From Variovorax paradoxus NBRC 15149 (GTDB lineage: Bacteria > Pseudomonadota > Gammaproteobacteria > Burkholderiales > Burkholderiaceae_C), in the NCBI RefSeq assembly GCF_001591365.1, contig NZ_BCUT01000001.1, positions 1,860,001 through 1,924,000 of the forward strand: a DNA stretch of 64,000 nt, in the 5' to 3' direction. The notes under the pieces are model-generated. The model worked only from the letters and a program-made list of their open reading frames with translations, was not told the origin of the DNA and made no database searches. The translations under genes and the position numbers were made by a program. Below are positions 42,197 through 54,471 of the stretch, piece by piece. The stretch's first letter is position 1. Each line of letters starts with the position of its first letter.

Positions 42197-45100
42197 TGCG
42201 AATTGTCATTGACTTGCAAGGAGCCCAATCGAGCGGCAGCAGACACCGGGGTATCGGGCGCTATTCACTATCGCTGGCGCAAGCGATGTTGCGCCAGGCC
42301 GGCACTCATGAGCTCTTGATTGTGTTGAATGGGCGCTTTTTTGATGCGGCGGACGATATCAACGCCGCTGTTAAGGGGCTGATTGATCCCGCCTGCATCA
42401 AAGTTTGGCGTCCGGCCGCTCGGTCCGGATCCGCGGCCAGAACATCAGGCGATGTTTTGGCAGACGAAAAGCTCTATGAAACATTCCTAGCTAGTCTGAT
42501 GCCTGATGCTGTGCATGTATCGAGCCTTTTCGAGGGTTTGAGCGATGAAGCAGTTACCAGCGTCGGCCGATTTGCGCGAACGCCCACGGCGGTCACACTT
42601 TACGATCTGATTCCACTGATCAACCCACATCCTTATCTCAACAACCCAGTCATGCGCGACTGGTACATGGGCAAGGTAGAGGCGATGCGAAGGGGCAGCC
42701 TTTGGCTTGCCATCTCGGAGTCGTCGAGGCAAGAGGGCCTCACTCATCTGGGACTGGATGCGGCACGCTGCGTCAATGTGTCGACGGCTGCCAGCGATCA
42801 TTTCAGAAAGATCGATGTCTCTCCAGAGCGCGCTCGGGAATTGCGCGAGCGCTACCGTATGCACAAGCCGTTTGTGATGTACACCGGTGGCATCGATCAC
42901 CGGAAAAACATCGAGGGCTTGGTTAGAGCATTTGCATTGCTCCCCGCAATCTTGCGCGCACAACATCAGCTTGCAATCGTATGTTCGGCGCGACCGGAGG
43001 ACCGCGAGGCACTTCTTGAACTGGCTCGGCGACAAGGGCTGGCTGAGGGAGATGTAGCCGTTACGGGGTTTGTGCCCGAACAGGACCTGGTCGATCTCTA
43101 TAACCTGTGCGCGCTGTTCGTTTTCCCTTCATGGCACGAGGGATTTGGCCTGCCCGCTCTGGAAGCCATGCTGTGCGGCGCTCCCGTGATCGGTGCTAAC
43201 ACATCCAGCCTGCCCGAGGTGATCGGATGGAGCGACGCGCTCTTCGATCCGCGCGACGACAAGGCCATTGCCGCGAAGATGTCACAGGCGCTCAGCGATG
43301 ATGGATTTCGAAGTGCTTTGGTCGACCATGGCGTCCAACAGAGCAAGAAGTTCTCGTGGGACGAATCGGCCCGACGCGCCCTCATGGCATTCGAGCAGTT
43401 GCATGAATTGAGGTCTCGCGCCGTCTCTGTGGCATCAAGCACCGCAACCAGCAAGCCACGCCCTCGCTTGGCTTATGTATCGCCGCTGCCGCCCGAACGC
43501 AGCGGCATTGCGAACTACAGCGCCGAACTGCTGCCTGAGCTTGCAAAGTTCTACGACATTGAACTCATTACGGACCTCAAGGCAGTCGACACGCGCGAAA
43601 TGCCTGGCTCGTTCCCACTGCGCACCGTCGAATGGTTTCGCCGCAATGCATCGGCATTCGATCGAGTGCTATATCACTTCGGCAATTCCGAGTTTCACCA
43701 GCATATGTTTGGGCTGCTGCAGGATGTACCAGGCGTCGTCGTCTTGCACGACTTCTACCTGAGCGGTGTTCAGGCCCACCGGGAGATCGTTGGGCGTGAG
43801 GCTTTCAATTGGACACACGCGCTCTACGAGTCCCATGGCTATCGAGCCGCGGTTGATCGATTCAAGGCAGCGGACTCTGCGGAGATCATCTTCAAATACC
43901 CATGCAACTTCGATGTACTTCGTCTCGCCTTGGGTGTTATTGTTCATTCGCCTTATTCAATAGAATTGGCAACCAATTGGTTCGGTGCGGCGCTCGCGGA
44001 CAAATGGGCACTCATTCCCCATTTACGGGTCGTGCCTGAATCTATCGAAAGCGCTAGGACTCGCGCTCGCAATGAACTTGGACTTCGGCCCGACGATTTT
44101 CTGGTCTGTGCATTCGGTCTGCTTGGCCCCACGAAGTTGAACCACCGCTTGCATGAAGCATGGATGCAATCGTCATTGGCGCAAGATCCAAGGTGCAAGC
44201 TGGTGTTCGTCGGAGAGAACGATAAAGGAGCGTACGGCCAGCGATTGGAGCTAGCAATAGCACAGGATCAGGGGCAATCTGGCGTCAGTATTACCGGGTG
44301 GGCGGATTCCGAGACTTTTCAACGCTATCTGAGCGCTGCGGACGTAGCCGTACAACTGAGAGCTCTGTCCCGAGGTGAAACATCGGGAACGGTATTGGAT
44401 GCAATGAGCCGAGGAGTCCCAACGGTCGTGAATGCCAACGGTTCCATGGCGTTCTTGCCTTCCGACGCAGTCACGATGCTGCGAGACGAATTTGCTGATA
44501 ATGAACTGATCGGCGCATTGGAAAGGCTTCGTCAATCCCCCGAGGTTGCAAGAGCGCTCGGACTAGGGGGAAAACACCTGATTGAAACCGTGCACGCGCC
44601 TGCTGCATGCGCACAGGCATATTCGAATGCGATTGAATCTTTCGCCACCCGTTCCGAGCACGGCCGCACGGGGTTGATCAGATCGATAGCATCAGACCCT
44701 CAGCACTCCGAGAACGGCCTCATTGAAATAGCCCGCTGCATTGCGCAAGCACTGCCTCTGCCCACGCCTGAGCGCCAACTCTTCGTCGACGTGTCCGAGC
44801 TCGTACAAAGGGACTGGCAAAGCGGCATTCAACGTCTTGTCAAGTCCTTGCTATGGGCATTGTTCGAAGCTCCTCCGGTCGGCTACCGGATCGAGCCGGT
44901 CTACGCCGTGAAAGGCGAGCCTGGGTACAACTATGCGCGAAAATTTTCACTGCATTTCCTTGGATGCTCGACCGCGAGCTTGCAGGATGCACCGATCGAT
45001 GCCCGAGACGGCGATGTGTTCGTCGGGCTTGATCTGCAGCCGCATATTGTGTTGGAACAGACTGCGTTCTATCGAGAGCTGAGACAGATCGGCGTCCGGG

Positions 45101-45917
45101 TCGAATTTGTGGTGTACGACCTGCTTCCGGTTCTGCTGAGCAATAGGTTTTTCGATGGCGCAAAGGATCTGCATGAGCGTTGGCTGAAAGCCATCTCGGA
45201 GAACGATGGTGTTCTCGCCATCTCCAATTCAGTGGCTAATGAATTCACAGCGTGGCTGTCGGAGAACGTGCCTGAACGGCTCGCCGCGGGGCTGAAAGTG
45301 CGGGCCTTTCATCTTGGTGCAGATATATCCTCTTCGTCGCCGTCGACCGGCTTGCCGTCCGATGCCGCATCGACTCTGAGTCTGATCGCAGCGAATCCCA
45401 GTTTCCTGATGGTCGGCACCATCGAACCCCGAAAGGGCCATGAACAAGCGCTGAGTGCATTCGAGCAGCTTTGGCGCGATGGATCCAGTGCCAATCTCGT
45501 CATCGTCGGCAAGGCAGGCTGGATGGTCGAGGCGCTGATTGAACGCTTGCGACGGCATCCACAACGCGGTAAACGGCTTTTCTGGCTGGAAGGCATCAGC
45601 GACGAATACTTGGAACGGCTCTACGGTACCTGCGCGTGCTTGCTTCTGGCCTCGGAAGGGGAAGGCTTTGGCCTGCCGTTGATCGAAGCCGCAATACACA
45701 AGCTGCCCATCATCGCGAGGAATTTGCCCGTTTTCAGAGAAGTCGCGGCAGATCATGCGTTTTACTTCGACGGTACGACAGGCGACGAACTTGCCGTAGC
45801 AGTTGCACAATGGCTGGCTCTCTTTCGTCAAGGAGAGCATCCACACTCAGAGACAATGCCGCACCTGACATGGCAGCAGAGCGCCGATCAGTTCAAGGCT
45901 GCGCTCTTCGGCAACCC

Positions 45918-45921
<4 letters not shown>
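42196..45921 (+). CDS. Triple-domain GT4 glycosyltransferase (WbdA/WbdB-like polymerase candidate)
   Basis: This is a 1241-residue cytoplasmic protein with three successive GT-B modules. Module 1 (about 1-400) starts MRIVIDLQGAQSSGSRHRGI and has the EX7E block HEGFGLPALEAMLCGAPVIG near residue 312. Module 2 (about 425-800) starts RLAYVSPLPPERSGIANYSA and has SRGETSGTVLDAMSRGVPTV near 722. Module 3 (about 860-1241) starts RQLFVDVSELVQRDWQSGIQ and has SEGEGFGLPLIEAAIHKLPI near 1150. All three acidic pairs appear present, though in module 2 the second acid is Asp. Multidomain GT4 proteins of this kind build D-mannan or D-rhamnan repeats from GDP-sugars, matching gmd/rmd downstream. Confidence 0.85.
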
Positions 45922-47935
<2,014 letters not shown>

Positions 47936-47943
<8 letters not shown>

Positions 47944-48484
47944 AGACTTCAGCTTGGATGAGAGCGGCACCGGCCTGGTCTTTGGCCGACAACTGAGGAT
48001 GAGCGCCGACGCTTGGCCAAGCAATACCTAGCTTGGCGTCGTCCCATTTGATGCACCGCTCATGCGCCGGTGCGTAGTAGTCGGTGGTCTTGTACAAGAA
48101 CTCTGCCGTCTCGCTCAGCACCAGAAACCCATGCGCAAACCCCTCGGGCACCCACAACTGCCTGTGGTTGTCCTCGCTGAGCTCCACTCCCACCCATTGA
48201 CCAAACGTCGGCGACGACTTGCGGATGTCCACCGCCACGTCGAACACCGCCCCGCGCACCACACGCACCAGCTTCCCCTGGGGCTGCTGGATCTGATAGT
48301 GCAGGCCCCGCAGCACGCCCTTGGCCGAGCGCGAATGGTTGTCCTGCACGAACTCGACGTGCCGGCCGACCGCCTCATCGAACGCCTTGCCGTTGAAGCT
48401 CTCATAGAAAAAGCCGCGCGCATCGCCGAAGACCTTCGGCTCGATGATCAGCACCTCGGGAATGGCGGTCGGCGTGGCCTTCAC
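47936..48484 (-). CDS. rfbC: dTDP-4-dehydrorhamnose 3,5-epimerase
   Basis: This is a 182-residue cupin-fold epimerase, third step of dTDP-L-rhamnose synthesis. The N-terminal [20 protein letters not shown], the catalytic His block [20 protein letters not shown], and [20 protein letters not shown] followed by YKTTDYYAP are intact. It is the last gene of the minus-strand rfbBDAC operon and starts in an ATGA overlap with rfbA. Its last 8 bp overlap the convergent rmd gene. Confidence 0.95.
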
Positions 48485-49380
48485 GAGCGCACCTCCTCGG
48501 CCAGCAGGTGGTTCAGGTACTTGCCGTAGCCGTTCTTCTGCAGCGGCGCGGCCAGCCTCGCCAACTGCTCGCGGTCAATGAAGCCATTGCGCCACGCGAT
48601 CTCTTCGGGGCAGGCGATCTTCAGGCCCTGCCGGTGCTCCAGCGTGGCGATGAACTGGCCGGCTTCCAGCAGGCTCTCGTGCGTACCGGTGTCCAGCCAG
48701 GCATAGCCGCGCTGCATGATCTGCACGCTGAGCTGGTCCAGATCGAGATAGGCTTGGTTGACCGCCGTGATCTCCAGTTCGCCGCGCGCGCTGGGCTTCA
48801 CGGCCTTGGCGATGTCGACGACCTGGTTGTCGTAGAAGTACAGGCCGGTCACGGCGTAGCTGCTCTTCGGCTTCAGCGGCTTCTCTTCGATGCTGCTCGC
48901 TTTGCCCTTGGCATCGAAGGCCACGACGCCATAGCGCTCAGGATCATGCACGTGGTACGCAAACACGGTCGCGCCCTCGGTCTTCGCATTCGCGCCTTCA
49001 AGCAAATGCGCGAAGTCGTGGCCGTAGAAGATGTTGTCGCCCAGCACCAGCGCGCTCGGCGAATTGCCTACGAATTTGTCGCCGATGATGAAGGCCTGCG
49101 CCAGGCCATCGGGGCTGGGCTGCACCGCGTACTGCAGGTTGATGCCCCACTGGCTGCCATCGCCCAGCAGCTGCTGGAAGCGCGGCGTGTCCTGCGGCGT
49201 GCTGATGATCAGGATGTCGCGCATGCCGCCGAGCATCAGCGTGCTGAGCGGGTAGTAGATCATCGGCTTGTCGTACACCGGCAGCAGCTGCTTGCTGAGC
49301 GCGAGCGTGGCGGGGTGCAGCCGGGTGCCGGAGCCGCCGGCCAGGATGATGCCTTTGCGTTGCGTGGTCTTCGTGGTCAT
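48481..49380 (-). CDS. rfbA: Glucose-1-phosphate thymidylyltransferase
   Basis: This is a 299-residue nucleotidyltransferase making dTDP-glucose from glucose-1-phosphate and dTTP, first step of dTDP-L-rhamnose synthesis. It has [57 protein letters not shown] substrate loops, and [20 protein letters not shown] near the end. The length is standard. It overlaps rfbC by ATGA at its 3' end and follows rfbD with a 52-bp gap. Confidence 0.95.
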   Translation of the reverse strand: MTTKTTQRKGIILAGGSGTRLHPATLALSKQLLPVYDKPMIYYPLSTLMLGGMRDILIISTPQDTPRFQQLLGDGSQWGINLQYAVQPSPDGLAQAFIIGDKFVGNSPSALVLGDNIFYGHDFAHLLEGANAKTEGATVFAYHVHDPERYGVVAFDAKGKASSIEEKPLKPKSSYAVTGLYFYDNQVVDIAKAVKPSARGELEITAVNQAYLDLDQLSVQIMQRGYAWLDTGTHESLLEAGQFIATLEHRQGLKIACPEEIAWRNGFIDREQLARLAAPLQKNGYGKYLNHLLAEEVRS

Positions 49381-49432
49381 TGTGTTGTGTTCTCCGCTTC
49401 TTGCTTGCGTGGGTCGCTTGTTCTGCCGCCTG

Positions 49433-50323
49433 TCAAAGAGTCTCGCGCAGCATGCGGGCCACGCCCTGCTGCCAGTGCGGCAGCACCAGGCCGAAGGTGG
49501 CCTGCAGCTTGCGCGTGTCCAGGCGCGAGTTGGCGGGGCGCGTTGCGGGCGTGGGGAACGCGCTGGTGGGCACGGGGTCGACGGCTTCCGGTCCCGCCTT
49601 GAGTTCGACGCCGGCCGCCTTGGCCTGCTCGATCACGAAGCGCGCATAACCGTGCCAGGTAGTCTCGCCGCCGGCCACCGCGTGATACAGGCCGGCCTTG
49701 GCCGGGTCCTGCAGGGTGGCGCGGATGGCGTGCGCGGTGACGTCGGCCAGCAGCTCGGCGCCGGTGGGCGCGCCGAACTGGTCGTTGATGACGGTCAGGC
49801 GATCGCGCTCCTTGGCGATGCGCAGCATGGTCTTGGCAAAGTTGCCGCCGCGCGCGGCATAGACCCAGCTGGTGCGGAAGATCAGGTGCTTCGCGCAGTG
49901 CCTGGCCACCAGTTGTTCGCCTTCGAGCTTGGTGCGGCCGTACACGCTGAGGGGGCCGGTGGCGTCGTCTTCTTTCCAGGGCGTGCTGCCGCTGCCGTCG
50001 AAGACGTAGTCGGTGGAGTAGTGCACCATGAGCGCGCCGATCTGCTGCGCGGCCTCGGCCACCACGCCGGGCGAGGTGGCGTTGAGTTTGCGCGCGAACT
50101 CGGGCTCGCTCTCGGCCTTGTCGACGGCGGTGTGGGCCGCGGCATTGACGATGACGTCGGGGCGCACTTTCAGCACCGTTTCGGCCAGTTGCTCGGGGCG
50201 GCTGAAGTCGGCGTTGAAGTCGGTGCTGTCGAAGTCGAGCGCGACCAGCTCGCCCAGCGGCGCGAGGCTGCGCTGCAGCTCCCAGCCGACCTGGCCGCCC
50301 TTGCCCAGCAGCAGCAGCTTCAT
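49433..50323 (-). CDS. rfbD: dTDP-4-dehydrorhamnose reductase
   Basis: This is a 296-residue SDR catalysing the last step to dTDP-L-rhamnose. It begins [20 protein letters not shown], and the active-site block is [17 protein letters not shown] (YxxxK). Other family stretches are [35 protein letters not shown] and [20 protein letters not shown]. The start overlaps the rfbB stop by ATGA, and the operon order is rfbB-rfbD-rfbA-rfbC. Confidence 0.95.
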   Translation of the reverse strand: MKLLLLGKGGQVGWELQRSLAPLGELVALDFDSTDFNADFSRPEQLAETVLKVRPDVIVNAAAHTAVDKAESEPEFARKLNATSPGVVAEAAQQIGALMVHYSTDYVFDGSGSTPWKEDDATGPLSVYGRTKLEGEQLVARHCAKHLIFRTSWVYAARGGNFAKTMLRIAKERDRLTVINDQFGAPTGAELLADVTAHAIRATLQDPAKAGLYHAVAGGETTWHGYARFVIEQAKAAGVELKAGPEAVDPVPTSAFPTPATRPANSRLDTRKLQATFGLVLPHWQQGVARMLRETL

Positions 50324-51402
50324 GCCGCAGCCTTGGCCGCGGGTGCGGCGTCGTATTGCTTCTCGACCCATTCGCGGTAGGCGCCGCTTTGCACGTTGCG
50401 CACCCATTCGCCATTGGCCAGGTACCACTCGACGGTCTTGCGGATGCCGCTGTCGAAGGTTTCGGCGGGCTTCCAGCCGAGTTCGCGCTCGAGCTTGCGC
50501 GCATCGATGGCGTAGCGCCGGTCGTGGCCGGGGCGGTCGGTGACGTAGCTGATCTGCTCTTTGTAGGGCTTGCCGTCGGCGCGCGGGCGCAGTTCGTCGA
50601 GCAGCGCGCAGACGGTGTTGACGATCTCGATGTTGGGCTTCTCGTTCCAGCCGCCGACGTTGTAGGTCTCGCCGAGCTGGCCGGCCTCGAGCACGCGGCG
50701 GATGGCGCTGCAGTGGTCCTTCACGTAGAGCCAGTCGCGCACCTGCATGCCGTCGCCATACACGGGCAGCGGCTTGCCGGCCAGGGCGTTGACGATCATC
50801 AGCGGGATGAGCTTCTCGGGGAAGTGGAACGGCCCGTAGTTGTTGGAGCAGTTGGTGGTGAGCACCGGCAGGCCGTAGGTGTGGTGCCAGGCGCGCACGA
50901 GGTGGTCGCTCGCGGCCTTGCTGGCCGAGTAGGGGCTGTTGGGCTCGTACTTGTTTTCTTCGGTGAAGGCGGGGTCGGTCTTGGAGAGCGAGCCGTAGAC
51001 CTCGTCGGTCGACACGTGCAGGAAGCGGAAGGCGGCTTTCTGCTCGGCCGGCAGCGCGCTCCAGTGGCCGCGCACGGACTCGAGCAGGCGGAAGGTGCCC
51101 AGCACGTTGGTCTGTACGAAGTCTTCGGGGCCGTGGATGGAGCGATCGACGTGCGATTCCGCGGCAAAGTTCACGATGGCGCGCGGTTTGTGCTCGGCCA
51201 GCAGGCGGTCGATCAGTGCGCTGTCGCCGATGTCGCCCTGCACGAAGATGTGCCGCGGGTCGCCCTTGAGAGACGCAAGCGTCTCGAGGTTGCCGGCATA
51301 GGTCAGCTTGTCGAGGTTCACGACAGGCTCGTCGCTCTGCGCCAGCCAGTCGAGTACGAAGTTGGCGCCGATGAAGCCCGCGCCGCCGGTTACCAGGATC
51401 AT
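50320..51402 (-). CDS. rfbB: dTDP-glucose 4,6-dehydratase
   Basis: This is a 360-residue extended SDR, second step of dTDP-L-rhamnose synthesis and first gene of the operon. The NAD motif is [20 protein letters not shown], then [38 protein letters not shown], and [20 protein letters not shown] with the catalytic Yxxx[14 protein letters not shown] is also typical. The Ala/Lys-rich tail (APAAKAAA) is a minor extension. Its upstream region is shared with the divergent riboswitch-dadA transcript. Confidence 0.95.
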   Translation of the reverse strand: MILVTGGAGFIGANFVLDWLAQSDEPVVNLDKLTYAGNLETLASLKGDPRHIFVQGDIGDSALIDRLLAEHKPRAIVNFAAESHVDRSIHGPEDFVQTNVLGTFRLLESVRGHWSALPAEQKAAFRFLHVSTDEVYGSLSKTDPAFTEENKYEPNSPYSASKAASDHLVRAWHHTYGLPVLTTNCSNNYGPFHFPEKLIPLMIVNALAGKPLPVYGDGMQVRDWLYVKDHCSAIRRVLEAGQLGETYNVGGWNEKPNIEIVNTVCALLDELRPRADGKPYKEQISYVTDRPGHDRRYAIDARKLERELGWKPAETFDSGIRKTVEWYLANGEWVRNVQSGAYREWVEKQYDAAPAAKAAA

Positions 51403-51453
51403 GAGGTCCCCTGTTGTTGTCGAACGATCGCCCCTGCGGCGAATGAACGGACG

Positions 51454-51462
51454 ATTATCCCA
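51454..51462 (-). promoter_or_regulatory. Extended -10 promoter candidate for rfbBDAC
   Basis: On the minus strand TGGGATAAT (plus 51454-51462) matches an extended -10 (TGnGATAAT). It lies 51 bp upstream of the rfbB ATG. A TTGAAC -35-like box (plus 51482-51487) has a long 21-22 bp spacer, so the extended -10 is probably the main element. Confidence 0.4.
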
Positions 51463-51513
51463 TCGGCCCCGCAGGGCCTCGTTCAAGGGCTGGCTCGCCC
51501 GGCAAGCCCCGCC

Positions 51514-51519
51514 TACAAT
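51514..51519 (+). promoter_or_regulatory. -10 box for the riboswitch-dadA transcript
   Basis: TACAAT (51514-51519) lies about 8-10 bp before the first base of the glycine aptamer, where a -10 element should be. The -35 region 17 bp upstream (TGGCTC) is weak. Confidence 0.5.
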
Positions 51520-51525
51520 TGCCCT

Positions 51526-51745
51526 ACTGCAGGAGAGCGGGCAACCCCGGGTTGCCCTACCGAAGGCGCAAACTCCCATAAACGCTCAGGTCGGCCCGAA
51601 CAAGGGGCCTGTACTGCATCACATCAAACGCCGTCTGGAGAGCCATCACCTCGCGTGATGCACCGAAGGAGCAAACCCGTTGCAAGGTGCAACAGGTGAA
51701 TCTCTCAGGTACCAAGGACAGGGGGAGCGGCAACTTGGACGGCGT
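51526..51745 (+). ncRNA. Tandem glycine riboswitch upstream of dadA
   Basis: Two glycine aptamers stand in tandem. Aptamer 1 (about 51526-51615) has GGAGAG (51532-51537), CTACCGAAGGCGCAAACTCC (51557-51576) and CGCTCAGGTCGG. Aptamer 2 (51628-51745) has GGAGAG (51637-51642), CACCGAAGGAGCAAACCC, TCTCTCAGGTACCAAGGACA and GGGGGA. It is closed by a perfect 8-bp P1 stem, ACGCCGTC (51628-51635) with GACGGCGT (51738-51745). These conserved cores are those of the gcvT-type glycine riboswitch class, which usually turns expression on when glycine is high. It precedes a DadA-family dehydrogenase instead of the glycine cleavage operon. Confidence 0.92.
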
Positions 51746-51791
51746 TCGTCCGGTTGCTTGCTATTTAATCAGTAGCACACCAGGTCCGCCG

Positions 51792-51821
51792 TTCAAGTGC
51801 CCATCTTCAAAGGTACTTGAA
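51792..51821 (+). promoter_or_regulatory. Hairpin presenting the dadA ribosome binding site (possible expression platform)
   Basis: TTCAAGT (51792-51798) and ACTTGAA (51815-51821) form a perfect 7-bp stem ending one base before the ATG. The Shine-Dalgarno AAAGG (51809-51813) lies in the 16-nt loop. Alternative pairing with the riboswitch tail (51746-51791) could expose or hide the site, which would make control translational. This is inference. Confidence 0.5.
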
Positions 51822-53123
51822 ATGCGTGTGATCGTTCTTGGCGCCGGCCTGCTCGGCGTGACTTCTGCTTACTATCTTCAGCAACTCGGCCACGAAGTGA
51901 CCGTGATCGACCGGCAGGCCACGCCGGCCGCGGAAACCAGCTTTGCCAACGGCGGGCAGATCTCGGTCAGCCATGCCGAGCCCTGGGCCAACCCGAGCGC
52001 CCCGCTCAAGGTGCTGCAATGGCTGGGCAAGGAAGACGCTCCGTTGCTGTTTCGCATCCGCGCCGACATGCGCCAGTGGCTCTGGGGCCTGCAGTTTTTG
52101 CGCGAATGCACGCCGGCGCGCACCCGGCACAACATCGAGCAGATCGTGCGTCTGGGCACCTACAGCCGCGAGGTGCTGCAGCAGCTGCGCGCCGACGCCG
52201 GCCTCCAGTACGACCAGCGCATGCAGGGCATCCTGCACTTCTATACGACGCAGAAGGAGTTCGACGGCGCCCTCAAGCCCGCCGAGCAGATGCGCGCACT
52301 CGGCTGCGAACGCCAGGTGATCTCTGCCGACGAGGCCGTGAAGATCGAGCCCGCCCTCGCCCACATCCGCCCGAAGCTGGCCGGCGCCACCTACACGGCG
52401 GAGGACGAGTCCGGCGATGCGAATCTTTTTGCACGCGAGCTGGCGAAGCGCGCGGCCGCAGCCGGCGTGAAGTTCCTCATGAGCCACACGGTGACCGCGC
52501 TGCGCGAGGCCGGCGGCAGCATCGACCACGTCGAAGCCACCGACAGCGAAGGCCGCTTCCAGCGCATCCGCGGCGACGCCTTCGTGCTCGCGATGGGCTC
52601 GCTGAGCCCGATCGCTGCCGCGCCGCTGGGCATCCGGCTGCCGATCTATCCGGCCAAGGGCTACTCGGTGACGCTGCCGGTAAAGGATGCGTCGAAAGCC
52701 CATCAGGTTTCGCTGACCGACGACGAGTTCAAGCTCGTGTTCTCGCGCTACACCTCGGCTTCCGGCGACCGCCTGCGTATTGCCGGCACGGCCGAGCTCA
52801 ACGGCTACGACCGCGACCTGAACCGCGTGCGCTGCGAGGCGATCGTGCGGCGCGTCGAGGAGCTCTTTCCGGGCGCCGGCGACACCACGCAGGCCCAGTT
52901 CTGGACCGGCCTGCGCCCCGCGACGCCGAGCAACGTGCCGCTGATCGGCAAGACGAAACTGCCGAACCTGTACCTCAACACCGGCCACGGCACGCTCGGC
53001 TGGACGCACGCCTGCGGATCGGGCAAGTCGATTGCGCGCATCGTGAGCGGACTCGCGCCCGAGGTCGACTTTGCGTTCACCGGCATGCCTGCGCCGGTGG
53101 CGCGCATGCTGCAGCCGGCCTGA
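51822..53123 (+). CDS. dadA: DadA-family D-amino acid (or glycine) dehydrogenase
   Basis: This is a 433-residue FAD-dependent oxidoreductase of the DadA/glycine-oxidase family. The N-terminal dinucleotide fold is MRVIVLGAGLLGVTSAYYLQ, ending at the acidic residue of VTVIDRQ. The FAD-shielding SFANGGQISVSHAEPWANPS, GLRPATPSNVPLIGKT and the C-terminal LYLNTGHGTLGWTHACGSGK are typical of DadA. E. coli DadA oxidises D-alanine and other D-amino acids to keto acids with quinone-linked electron transfer. The glycine riboswitch upstream suggests glycine, or a product of glycine excess, is the relevant substrate or signal here. The ATG at 51822 is preceded by AAAGG. Confidence 0.92.
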   Translation: MRVIVLGAGLLGVTSAYYLQQLGHEVTVIDRQATPAAETSFANGGQISVSHAEPWANPSAPLKVLQWLGKEDAPLLFRIRADMRQWLWGLQFLRECTPARTRHNIEQIVRLGTYSREVLQQLRADAGLQYDQRMQGILHFYTTQKEFDGALKPAEQMRALGCERQVISADEAVKIEPALAHIRPKLAGATYTAEDESGDANLFARELAKRAAAAGVKFLMSHTVTALREAGGSIDHVEATDSEGRFQRIRGDAFVLAMGSLSPIAAAPLGIRLPIYPAKGYSVTLPVKDASKAHQVSLTDDEFKLVFSRYTSASGDRLRIAGTAELNGYDRDLNRVRCEAIVRRVEELFPGAGDTTQAQFWTGLRPATPSNVPLIGKTKLPNLYLNTGHGTLGWTHACGSGKSIARIVSGLAPEVDFAFTGMPAPVARMLQPA

Positions 53124-53145
53124 ATGCCGGCAGGCAGGGCGAGGC

Positions 53146-54426
53146 TCAGTCCTTGCTGGTGAACACTGTCAGCACGCCGGTGTAGCCATACAGGTGGTGG
53201 CGGGCGATCTCGCCTGCCGCGAAGAAGCCAACCAGCGGCACGTCGCCCAACGCGTGCCGCACGATCTGCAGTTCGGCGCCCGGCGCGCCAAAATGCGGCC
53301 CGCCGCGCCCCGAGCAGCTCACGTACACCGCGCCCGCGATGCGGCGCGCCGGATGCGGCGCGGCCTCGGCCTCCCCGGCCGCGACGGCGCGTGCGGTGGC
53401 CAGCGTCTGCTCCTCGGGCTCGAGTTCCTCCCGGATTTCCGCGCAGATGCGCATCAGGTCGGCGCGCGCGGCCTGCGCATTGCGGCGGCAGAAGGTCAGG
53501 CGCATGCCGGCCTCCGCCACGTCGGCAATCGCGATGCCGCGGCGCGTGGGGTCCAGGCCGATGATGTGGCGCACCAGCACGTCGGCGCCCAGGTCGCCGG
53601 TGCGGCGGATGCCGTCGCTGCCGGCGTCGGCAAGGCCCACCAAGGTGGCGCGCACGGCGTCGATGGCTTCCTGCGGACGCTCGAGCGTCACCTGCAGGTC
53701 GGCCAGCAGCACGTCGAGCGCGGGTTCGCCATCGAGCTTGAGCAGCAGGTTGCCGTCGGCTTCGGTGATCTCGCGCTCGCGCCCCGCGCCCGAGCGCAGC
53801 GGCTGGCAGCCCTGGGTGACGCGCGACACCAGCCGCACGCCCTCGCCGAACACCACGCCCGACAGGCCGCCCGAGAACACGCCGCCCGCGGCGCCGTGCC
53901 CGCGGATGTTGCCGTTGCCGCCCACCGCGAACTGCAGCGCGCCGCCGCGGCCTGACGACAGCCCGCCGAACAGGTAGCCGGTGTCGGTGCGGCCCGCCAT
54001 CTCGCCGATGAGTTCGGTCAGGTCGGGCGTGGCGGGGTCCGCGTGCACCAGCGCCGTGTGGGCCTCGAAGCCGCTCATTTCCGAATTGCCCAGCGGCGCC
54101 ACGCCGGAGAACACGCGGTACTGGTCGCTCGGCAGCGCGCAGAGCATCAGGCTGAGGCCGGGCTCGTCGAAATATTCGGCGTTGTTGGCCGAGACGCCGA
54201 TGCCGACGGTGCCCGACCAGTCGGTGACCTCGGGCAGTTCGGCGCTCAGGTGGTCGAGGATGTCCTGCGCATCCGACGCGTAGTGGTCGGTGATGTAGAG
54301 CAGCCCGAGCGTGGGCGACGCCGCATAGTCGGGCAGCGCCATCTGCGCGCGCAACTGGGCCAGCACGAGGCCGGCTGCCATGCGCCATTGCGGGTGGGTG
54401 GCATGGCCGGAAGGAAACAGCTTCAT
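53146..54426 (-). CDS. FIST N/C domain sensory protein
   Basis: This is a 426-residue protein composed of an N-terminal FIST domain (about 25-215) and a FIST C domain (about 225-385). FIST is a putative small-ligand (amino-acid) sensory module usually attached to signalling outputs. Here there is no GGDEF, kinase or chemotaxis domain attached. Visible blocks are [57 protein letters not shown] and YVSCSGRGGPHFG. The ATG at 54426 is preferred to a TTG at 54438. It converges on dadA (22 bp between stops) and lies 45 bp downstream of phaM on the same strand. Confidence 0.8.
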   Translation of the reverse strand: MKLFPSGHATHPQWRMAAGLVLAQLRAQMALPDYAASPTLGLLYITDHYASDAQDILDHLSAELPEVTDWSGTVGIGVSANNAEYFDEPGLSLMLCALPSDQYRVFSGVAPLGNSEMSGFEAHTALVHADPATPDLTELIGEMAGRTDTGYLFGGLSSGRGGALQFAVGGNGNIRGHGAAGGVFSGGLSGVVFGEGVRLVSRVTQGCQPLRSGAGREREITEADGNLLLKLDGEPALDVLLADLQVTLERPQEAIDAVRATLVGLADAGSDGIRRTGDLGADVLVRHIIGLDPTRRGIAIADVAEAGMRLTFCRRNAQAARADLMRICAEIREELEPEEQTLATARAVAAGEAEAAPHPARRIAGAVYVSCSGRGGPHFGAPGAELQIVRHALGDVPLVGFFAAGEIARHHLYGYTGVLTVFTSKD

Positions 54427-54471
54427 GATGCGTGCCAACCCGTTCTCTTCAAGAAAGATGTGTGTATGACG

